57,115 bases of DNA from Anaerococcus degeneri (GTDB lineage Bacteria > Bacillota > Clostridia > Tissierellales > Peptoniphilaceae). Shown here one piece after another: positions 47,661 through 54,547 of this stretch. Each line of letters starts with the position of its first letter. The stretch's first letter is position 1. The position numbers and the translations under genes are program-made. The stretch covers positions 1 to 57,115 of the forward strand of contig NZ_JAGGLO010000011.1 of NCBI RefSeq assembly GCF_017874475.1. The letters are read 5' to 3'. Under the pieces are notes generated by a model. That model saw nothing but the letters and a program-made list of their open reading frames with translations. It was not told the origin of the DNA and searched no databases.

Positions 47661-48103
47661 AATAGGGATTACGTCTTCGTTTTGGTTTTTCTTTTGTCTA
47701 ACTTTTTAAAATCCCAAGCCTCCTAAAAATTGCAATCTCGTCTGACTTGTACTTTTTATTTTAAAATTAGTTCACAGTATCTATAATGCTTTTATTCGTA
47801 AAAAGCTGTCAGTGCAATTTTCTTTACGGATGCTTGGTATTTTAAAATACACAATCTTGTGATTTTTTCTTCTTTGTTTGAAAATAAACACTAATTTAGC
47901 AATGTTTGGCGAAGCCAAACGAGGCTGGTAAAATCTGGAACTTCGAAGTTAATTCTCTAATCTACTGTCAAAGATTTCTAATCAAGGGTTGCGTTAAGAA
48001 AACTGATTGTTTGAGGCGTAGCCGAGTTATCAGTTTTTAGCAGCCCGAAGATTAGAAATCAGTGGGGATATAAAAATACCAATACAAGGTATTTCTCTCT
48101 ACT
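47661..48103. other. Non-coding stretch between facing elements
   Basis: No gene seen. It holds an 88-nt hairpin at 47973-48060 (outer GATTTCTAATC/GATTAGAAATC, then GGGTTGC/GCAGCCC, then AAAACTGAT/ATCAGTTTT), a hairpin GTTTGGC-gaa-GCCAAAC at 47904-47920, and the palindrome AACTTCGAAGTT at 47939-47950. Confidence 0.6.
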
Positions 48104-48296
48104 AAAAAAAGCTTGCCGAATAGGCAAGCTTCTGCTTCTGCCCTCCGCCAAGGAGCCGCTCGGGGGTGTAGCCGAGAGGGGTTTAAGGGGAGGCGGGTGA
48201 GGGACCCTGCGGAAGGTCCCTTGGGGTTCCCCCAGATACGGAGGGTCATGTAAATGACCTTAATTATTTTTATGATACAGTTAATCTCGGATTAAC
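48104..48296 (-). ncRNA. Structured RNA element, copy B
   Basis: Mirror copy on the minus strand with the same order and spacing: GTTAATC-CGA-GATTAAC (48280-48296), 20 nt, GGTCATTTACATGACC (48244-48259), CTCCGTA, CTGGGGGAACCCCAAGGG, hairpin GGGACC/GGTCCC with loop TTCCGCA, a CTCC/GGAG stem, and the terminator AAGCTTGCC/GGCAAGCTT (48109-48131) with seven T. Arms differ from copy A but stay paired. A 65-codon frame starting inside the palindrome is not conserved in copy A. Confidence 0.7.
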
Positions 48297-48474
48297 GGCT
48301 AAGGAACGTAATCTTTTTCTTCCGATTGCTCCTATTCATCGCACTCTACAGAAAAAATTACATAAGGTTTTTCATAAATTTCTACTTCGGCGCTTTGCAC
48401 CTTGAGAAATTTTGAAAACCGTAAAAACTTTTATTTAAAAGTTTTTACTACCATTAATGGTTTTCTGGAATAAA
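48297..48474. other. Palindrome-rich spacer upstream of copy B
   Basis: No gene. It holds a hairpin AAATTTCT/AGAAATTT around GGCGC/GCACC (48374-48412), a perfect 12-bp stem GTAAAAACTTTT/AAAAGTTTTTAC (48421-48448) and the palindrome ACCATTAATGGT (48450-48461). Confidence 0.55.
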
Positions 48475-48504
48475 AAAACCAGAATTTATAAAAATCCTGG
48501 TTTT
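48475..48504 (-). terminator. opp operon terminator
   Basis: AACCAG/CTGGTT with seven T on the minus strand, just after the last small gene of the opp operon. Confidence 0.75.
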
Positions 48505-48509
48505 CAAAC

Positions 48510-48698
48510 TTACATAAAATATGCTATTAAGAATATTGGGGCGAGTAAAAGGAGTACGATGGGCATGAAGACTCTCATGGCTGCTAGAAACATTGCTAGC
48601 TTATCGCCTTTTTCTAGGTTGTCCCTATCTAGGAGGTCTTCTTTTGCTTCGATTTCCTCTCTAGTTTTTCCCTTAAACCTGTCTATTGGTCTTTTCAT
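48510..48698 (-). CDS. Small tail-anchored membrane protein in opp operon
   Basis: A 62-aa protein with a highly charged N-terminal half (REEIEAKEDLLDRDNLEKGD) and one membrane helix at about 40-62 at the very C terminus. Its start overlaps the oppF stop by 4 bp, which argues that it is a real, coupled gene. I do not recognise a family. It may assist the transporter. Confidence 0.65.
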   Translation of the reverse strand: MKRPIDRFKGKTREEIEAKEDLLDRDNLEKGDKLAMFLAAMRVFMPIVLLLLAPIFLIAYFM

Positions 48699-50311
48699 AT
48701 AGCACTAATTTCTTCTAATTCTTTGTCTAATTTGGCTCTTTCTGCCATAACCTTAGCGTGGGCTCTTTCTTTTTCTTCTTCAGACACATCCATTAGGTGG
48801 CAAGCTACGAAGTGGCCGTCGCCAACGTCTTTGAGTTCTGGCTCAAAGTGGGCACAAATGTCCATGGCGTATTCACACCTAGTGTGGAACCTACATCCCT
48901 TTGGTGGCCTTACAGCTGAAGGTATATCGCCTTCAATTATTGCAAGCTCTTGACCTTGATCAACGTCAGTTCTTGGTATAGCTTGTAGCAAGGCTTTTGT
49001 GTATGGGTGGAGTGGATTTTCGAATATCTTTTCAGAATCTGTTAACTCTACCATTACTCCCAGATACATTACACCAATCCTATCAGAAATATATTTTACA
49101 ACTGAAAGGTCGTGGGTTATGAATAGGTAGGTTAGGTTGTTTTGTTCCTTCAAGTCTTGAAGAAGGTTTATGATTTGTGACTGGATAGATACGTCAAGGG
49201 CAGATACTGCCTCATCGCAAACTATAAAGCTTGGTTTTAGGGCAAGGGCTCTTGCTATACCTATTCTTTGTCTTTGTCCACCTGAGAATTGGTGAGGATA
49301 TCTGTGAAGGAAGTATGGGGCTAGACCGCATTTTTCCATTGTTTCTTGGATATATTCGTTGTAGCCTTTCTCGTTTCTAGACTTGAATAAATCGTGGCCT
49401 AGAACTCCTTCGCCGATGATATTTCCTACAGTCATCTTGGTATCTAGAGATCCATAAGGGTCTTGGAAGATCATTTGTAGGTCCTTGCGGAGTTGTCTCA
49501 TTTCTTCCTTGTTTAATTCTGAAAGGTCGATACCTGTGTCAAGTTGACTCTCAAGCTCATCAAAACCTTCTTTAACTCTAAGAGTATCTCTATAGGCTTC
49601 GATTTCAACTCTTTTTTCTTCTACTCTCTTAGTTATTTCATCAGCCTTATTTTTTAATTCCTTATATTTTGGATCTTCATCTAGGATTTTATAGTAGTCA
49701 TCCCAGGTTCTTACCATCATTTGAGACTTTTGCTCAAATTCTTCAATAGCAGTATAAACCTTGGCTCTTTCCTTTAGGACTTGGTATTCTCCGTTAAGGA
49801 GATTTGCTACCTTGCCTAGGTCATCTGAAGCAAGAAGTCCACCTGCAATTCTTATCATATTTAGGTATTCTTCTTCGATTGCACGGCGTTTGAACATTGC
49901 TTTTTCGTTATTCATTGCCCTGTCTTCGTCGGTTTCAGATTTTTCTAAATCTTCGTAGATTTTATTTAATTCTTCTAATTCCTTGTGGTAGTTAGGGAAT
50001 TTTGATGGGATTTTACCAATCATCTTGCCCATATATTCTGGAGCAAGTTCTTCTAGAGTTTTTCCGTAATAAAGGGTTGTTCCCTCTGTTTGTTCATAGA
50101 TTTGTAGAAGTGTCCTACCGAAAGTAGACTTACCACAGCCTGACTCTCCTACAAGACCAAGTGTTTCACCCTCATAGATGTCTATAGATATAGATTCGTT
50201 GGCGTGTACATATTCGCCTGGGCCCTTATTGAAAAAGCCTTTTTTCTTAAGAGGGAAATATTTTTTGAGGTTTCTTATCTTAAATAAGACCTTCTTGTCT
50301 TTATTTTCCAT
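48695..50311 (-). CDS. oppF: Oligopeptide ABC transporter ATPase OppF with insertion
   Basis: A 538-aa OppF; the family norm is about 310-330. Walker A GESGCGKST is at 55-63, the Q-loop at Gln283 (IFQDPYGS), signature FSGGQRQRIG at 342-351, and Walker B IVCDEAVSALD near 363-373. The C-terminal oligopeptide domain has PPKGCRFHTRCEYAMDIC. Residues about 88-268 are extra: a Glu/Lys-rich, coiled-coil-like stretch between Walker A and the Q-loop. All ATPase motifs are intact. It overlaps oppD by 11 bp. Confidence 0.93.
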   Translation of the reverse strand: MENKDKKVLFKIRNLKKYFPLKKKGFFNKGPGEYVHANESISIDIYEGETLGLVGESGCGKSTFGRTLLQIYEQTEGTTLYYGKTLEELAPEYMGKMIGKIPSKFPNYHKELEELNKIYEDLEKSETDEDRAMNNEKAMFKRRAIEEEYLNMIRIAGGLLASDDLGKVANLLNGEYQVLKERAKVYTAIEEFEQKSQMMVRTWDDYYKILDEDPKYKELKNKADEITKRVEEKRVEIEAYRDTLRVKEGFDELESQLDTGIDLSELNKEEMRQLRKDLQMIFQDPYGSLDTKMTVGNIIGEGVLGHDLFKSRNEKGYNEYIQETMEKCGLAPYFLHRYPHQFSGGQRQRIGIARALALKPSFIVCDEAVSALDVSIQSQIINLLQDLKEQNNLTYLFITHDLSVVKYISDRIGVMYLGVMVELTDSEKIFENPLHPYTKALLQAIPRTDVDQGQELAIIEGDIPSAVRPPKGCRFHTRCEYAMDICAHFEPELKDVGDGHFVACHLMDVSEEEKERAHAKVMAERAKLDKELEEISAI

Positions 50312-51299
50312 CTTCTCTTTCCTTTCTATTTGGGTAATGGCACCTGATTAATTGGTGTTCATTTACTGCCTGTAAATCTGGCATCTCTTTGACACATCTT
50401 TCTGTAGCAAATTTGCACCTTGCCGCAAACTTACAACCATCTGGTAAGTTTAATGGGTGAGGTACAGAACCTGGTATAATATCTAATCTCTCATTCCTAT
50501 CTGAAGTGATAGATGGGATAGAGTTTAGAAGGGCTACAGTGTATGGGTGGTTAAAGTCTGTTATATCACGTTTGAAGATGAATTCTACTGGTGATTGCTC
50601 AACGATTTGTCCACAGTACATTACAGCGACTTCATCAGCCATTTGGTTAATAACACCGAGGTCGTGGGTGATAAAGAGAATTGATGTACCAGCCTTGTGC
50701 TTAAGGTCATTCATTAGCCTTAGGATTTGGGCTTGGATTGTTACGTCGAGGGCTGTAGTTGGCTCGTCAGCTATTAAAAGCTTTGGCTCACAAGCAAGGG
50801 CCATGGCTATCATAACCCTTTGGTTCATACCACCTGATAATTCAAATGGATATTGCTTAGTAACTACATGTGGGTTTGGGATTTTAACAGCTGCAAGAAG
50901 TTCTAGAACTCTTTCAGCAGCTTCTTTTTTATTCATGCCTTTGTGAAGCATAAGTACTTCTGAAAGCTGTTTTTCTACAGTAAATACAGGGTTTAGAGAG
51001 CTCATTGGCTCTTGGAAGATCATAGAAATCTTATTTCCCCTGATATGCTCCATTTGGCTTGTTTTATATTCAGAGATTTTTTCTCCATCAAAGATTATTT
51101 CACCACCATAGATCTTTTGGTTAGCTTCAAACAGTTGGAGAATACTCATAGCTGTCTGACTCTTACCTGATCCAGACTCACCTACAAGACCTAGGGTTTT
51201 TCCAGCGTCAACAGACAAGGTTACGTCGTTAACAGCCTTGATTAGACCACGTCTTGTAGAAAAGTAGGTATGAAGATTGTTTATTTCTAGTAAGCTCAT
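50301..51299 (-). CDS. oppD: Oligopeptide ABC transporter ATPase OppD
   Basis: A 332-aa ATPase of normal length. It has Walker A GESGSGKS, signature LSGGMNQRVMIAMA, Walker B LLIADEPTTALD and the C-terminal cysteine-bearing CKFAARCKFATERC motif. It pairs with OppF to drive peptide uptake. Confidence 0.96.
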   Translation of the reverse strand: MSLLEINNLHTYFSTRRGLIKAVNDVTLSVDAGKTLGLVGESGSGKSQTAMSILQLFEANQKIYGGEIIFDGEKISEYKTSQMEHIRGNKISMIFQEPMSSLNPVFTVEKQLSEVLMLHKGMNKKEAAERVLELLAAVKIPNPHVVTKQYPFELSGGMNQRVMIAMALACEPKLLIADEPTTALDVTIQAQILRLMNDLKHKAGTSILFITHDLGVINQMADEVAVMYCGQIVEQSPVEFIFKRDITDFNHPYTVALLNSIPSITSDRNERLDIIPGSVPHPLNLPDGCKFAARCKFATERCVKEMPDLQAVNEHQLIRCHYPNRKEREDGK

Positions 51300-51307
51300 A
51301 ATTTCAC

Positions 51308-53266
51308 CTATCTCTCGTTTGCTCTTGGGTCGATTGCATCTCTTAGGGCATCACCAATAAGGTTAACTGAGAATGATGTCAAGAATACTGCAAGGGCTGG
51401 GAATACCCATCTCCACCAGTAAGTATTTAGTACATCCGAACTTTGGGCAGCTGTAAGCATGTTACCCCAAGATGGTGTAGGCTCTTGAACACCGAAACCT
51501 AAGAATGAAAGACCACTTTCAGTAAGAAGGTTGCCTGCGTAACCAATTGTCGCATTTACTATAACAATTGATAGGACGTTAGGGAGTATGTGCTTAACCA
51601 TGATTGACCAATCCCTTACACCAAGGGCCTTGGCAGCTGTGATATAATCCCTTTCACGTTCTGCAAGGATTTGTCCACGTACCAAACGTGCAAGTCCAGT
51701 CCAACCTAGGATACCAAGTAAGATCATAACCATAGTTATTCTTTGCTCTTGGCTAGCTCCTGGAGGAAGTAGGGCAGATAGGGAAATAAGCATTGGGTAG
51801 AATGGGAAAGATGCAACAATCTCTGAAATCCTCATTAAGATATTATCAACTCTACCGCCGACAAAACCAGATACCATACCTATTAAAACACCAAGTCCGA
51901 TTTGGATGATTGTTGAAATTAGGGAAATTACCATGGTCATCTTGCCGCCGTGGATAAGTCTTGTAAAGATATCACGACCTTGGTCATCTGAACCAAACCT
52001 AAATCCGTTTAGTCCCCAAGTATTAATTTTTCCTTCTTTATTTACTGCGTAGACATTGAAGTAGTTTGAGAAAATTTGGTCGAATTCGCCATCAGGAGTA
52101 TCAAGCTCTCCGTAGTTTTCAATACCCCATTGATGAGCCTTGCCATTTTCATCAAGAGCTGTAATTATTGAATCACTTGCTTCTATATCTACGATTTTAG
52201 CGTCAAATTCTGGAATAGAATCTCCAGATAACTTATCTCTAGATGGACCCCAAACATAAAGTTTGCCATCTTCTGTGAGGGCTGCTGCGGAATTGGCTGT
52301 AAGAACTGCTTTTTTAGCCTTAACCTTACCTTCTCTAAGCTCAGCAGGCATAGCTGTATCATTTTCAGCACCTCTTACACCGAGGAGATCAACAGACCCA
52401 TCTTTTTTGGTTACTATTACGTTAATTGTGTTACAATCAAAGTCTACAACCTGGCCTTGGATAGCAGATGGGATCATATCAAGTCTTGAAGCAAGAGTTG
52501 AACCCCAGATTACAAGGTTACCTTTGTTTGTAAGTACAACTGAATATTGGGTACCACCACCAAGTTTTGCAATTCCCTCTTCTTTGATTTTGGCTTCTTG
52601 CATTGGTGGAACTTTTGTCTGGTCAAAGGTTTTATTACCCCAACCATAAATTTCATTATCTTCTGTAGCAATTATGATATGTCTATCACCAGCTGCTACG
52701 TCTTTTATTTTTTTGCCTTTGATTTTTTCTTGGATGTCCTTTGGTATATTTAGAACATCATCTTCGTTGTTTGAACCCCAAACATAGATGTTGTTTTCTT
52801 TTGTAAGGCCTACTGCGAAAGTATTACCTATAGAAATTTTTTCAACACCTTCTTTTTCCATTTCGCTAGGATAATTCATATATCCTGCTCCTGGAGAAAC
52901 GTTGGTTAGGTTACCTTGTGAATAGTATTGGTTAAATGGTAGCATCTTTGAACCAACAAAGATTACAAGAACAATTGCTAAAAACATAGCAAGTCCTATA
53001 ACACCAAGTGGGTTTCTAAAGTAGTTTCTAAGAGCAACCTTACCTGGTGACATAATGGCTTCTTCTTTTAGCCTGTCATTTTCTGGCTCTTCCTGTGGGC
53101 CACCTTCTAAATTTGCATTAAGGTCATTTGTTGGACCTTCTGTCTCTGGAGATGGGGTAGGATTTAAATCATCTTCCATTCCGCTTGCAAAGGTAAATCC
53201 TCTCAAAAGATAAGTCTTGAGGAAGCCAAAATAAGATTTAAATGGTTTTTTTAATTTTCTATTCAT
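51308..53266 (-). CDS. oppC: Oligopeptide permease OppC with RCC1-like propeller
   Basis: A 652-aa permease; OppC is normally about 300-340. A cytoplasmic tail with a Pro/Asn/Glu-rich linker (30-70) leads to TM1 (about 87-106). Residues about 139-422 form seven repeats of the RCC1 type, each ending near a Trp-Gly: VWGS (162), GWGN (208), IWGS (253), a degenerate LLGV (294), VWGP (338), QWGI (379) and TWGL (416). The normal permease resumes at FGSDDQGRDIFTRL (424-437), through the EAA loop, to DAIDPRANER. The propeller would stand outside the membrane beside the binding protein. Confidence 0.93.
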   Translation of the reverse strand: MNRKLKKPFKSYFGFLKTYLLRGFTFASGMEDDLNPTPSPETEGPTNDLNANLEGGPQEEPENDRLKEEAIMSPGKVALRNYFRNPLGVIGLAMFLAIVLVIFVGSKMLPFNQYYSQGNLTNVSPGAGYMNYPSEMEKEGVEKISIGNTFAVGLTKENNIYVWGSNNEDDVLNIPKDIQEKIKGKKIKDVAAGDRHIIIATEDNEIYGWGNKTFDQTKVPPMQEAKIKEEGIAKLGGGTQYSVVLTNKGNLVIWGSTLASRLDMIPSAIQGQVVDFDCNTINVIVTKKDGSVDLLGVRGAENDTAMPAELREGKVKAKKAVLTANSAAALTEDGKLYVWGPSRDKLSGDSIPEFDAKIVDIEASDSIITALDENGKAHQWGIENYGELDTPDGEFDQIFSNYFNVYAVNKEGKINTWGLNGFRFGSDDQGRDIFTRLIHGGKMTMVISLISTIIQIGLGVLIGMVSGFVGGRVDNILMRISEIVASFPFYPMLISLSALLPPGASQEQRITMVMILLGILGWTGLARLVRGQILAERERDYITAAKALGVRDWSIMVKHILPNVLSIVIVNATIGYAGNLLTESGLSFLGFGVQEPTPSWGNMLTAAQSSDVLNTYWWRWVFPALAVFLTSFSVNLIGDALRDAIDPRANER

Positions 53267-53267
53267 A

Positions 53268-54230
53268 TTAAGCCTCCAACTTAACTCTTGGATCTACTAG
53301 GGCATAGGCTATATCCATTAAGAGGTTGCCTAGAAGGGTAAGGACGGCATAGAACATTGATAAGGCCAGAATTACGTTGTAGTCTTGCGCCATTACCGCA
53401 GAAATAAGCTCATTACCGATTCCTCTGTAGGAGAAAATCCTCTCTGTGATGGCAGAACCTGAGAACATACCAAGAACAGCCCATGTTAATGCTGTAACTA
53501 CTGGAATTAACGCATTTCTAAAGGCGTGAGAATACACTACTGTTTTTTCTTTAAGACCCTTTGACCTAGCTGTTCTGATGTAGTCTTGGTCAAGAGCGTC
53601 TAGCATGGAGTTTCTTACATATCTTGAAAGAGATGCAAGAGAACCTACTGTTAATGTTAAAGTAGGTAGGGTTAGGTATTTTAACCATTCTCCAAAAGTA
53701 TTTTCCCTAGGCATACCATTTGCTGGGAACATCTTTAGCCTAAAGGCAAAGAAAAAGATCATTATAAGTCCTATAAAGAAGGTCGGTATAGATAGACCTA
53801 CTAGGGTTAATGTTTGGGCCGTCTTATCATAGATGCCCCCCTTTCGGGTCGCCGACCTAATTCCTATTAGCACCGAAAGTACAAAGGAAATTATTGTAGA
53901 ACCGATATTTAAGTAAACTGTATTTTTAAGTGGTTCAGATAGGTATTCCTTAACAGGTCTTCTAACTCTGGTAGACTCGCCAAAGTCGCCTTTAAGGGTC
54001 CTGCCTAGCCATCTTACATATTGTTCTGGTAGAGGCTTGTCATAGCCATACCTTGCTGATAAGTTCTTATACATCTCTTCTTTTTGCGCCTTGGTCATCC
54101 TACCTGTAGTAGGGATCATTGCCTGGATTGGGTCACCTGGCATGGCCTTGGAAAAGGCAAAAAGCATGATAGATATAATAAGAGCTACTGGTATTAAGTT
54201 TATTATTCTCTTAACTATATAACGTAACAT
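53268..54230 (-). CDS. oppB: Oligopeptide permease OppB
   Basis: A 320-aa permease of ordinary size with six helices. It starts LRYIVKRIINLIPVALIIS and ends DIAYALVDPRVKLEA; the coupling loop is DYIRTARSKGLKEKTVVYSHAFRNALIP. It lies 1 bp ahead of oppC and has no insertion. Confidence 0.95.
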   Translation of the reverse strand: MLRYIVKRIINLIPVALIISIMLFAFSKAMPGDPIQAMIPTTGRMTKAQKEEMYKNLSARYGYDKPLPEQYVRWLGRTLKGDFGESTRVRRPVKEYLSEPLKNTVYLNIGSTIISFVLSVLIGIRSATRKGGIYDKTAQTLTLVGLSIPTFFIGLIMIFFFAFRLKMFPANGMPRENTFGEWLKYLTLPTLTLTVGSLASLSRYVRNSMLDALDQDYIRTARSKGLKEKTVVYSHAFRNALIPVVTALTWAVLGMFSGSAITERIFSYRGIGNELISAVMAQDYNVILALSMFYAVLTLLGNLLMDIAYALVDPRVKLEA

Positions 54231-54335
54231 ATATATCCTTCCTCTTTTGATTTAGGCGGGCTTTTATGTATTGGTCAAATATTTCAATTAATTTTAGGCC
54301 CAATCCTAAATCATATAATTTATACCTACAATAGT

Positions 54336-54359
54336 ATAATATTTGAGCCTTTTTGTCAA
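54336..54359 (-). promoter_or_regulatory. oppBCDF promoter
   Basis: TTGACA at 54354-54359 on the minus strand, followed by overlapping -10 candidates TATACT and TACTAT (spacers 15 and 17). The remaining 54231-54547 gap has no gene. Confidence 0.6.
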
Positions 54360-54496
54360 CCTTATAGTTTATAAAAATCCTAAAGTTTTACAAATGATAA
54401 GGCTTATTTCATACATTTTGTGAATATTTATAAAATTTTGTAAATATTGATAAGAATTTCACCATAATTTTCATTGGGTGTAAAATAATTTTATTT

Positions 54497-54530
54497 AAAG
54501 AAAAGCCCGCATTTAAGCGGGGATTTCTTT
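54497..54530 (-). terminator. oppA attenuating terminator
   Basis: Nested stem AAAGAAA/TTTCTTT with inner CCCGC/GCGGG. The T run on the minus strand is broken, so some read-through into oppB is likely, giving more OppA than channel. Confidence 0.6.
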
Positions 54531-54547
54531 AATTATTTTTCTTATCC

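Noticed and set aside
48052-48249. 65-codon minus-strand frame rich in Pro, Arg and Leu
   Set aside because: It starts inside the palindrome of copy B, has no ribosome site, and the same frame in copy A stops after three codons while the RNA helices are kept.
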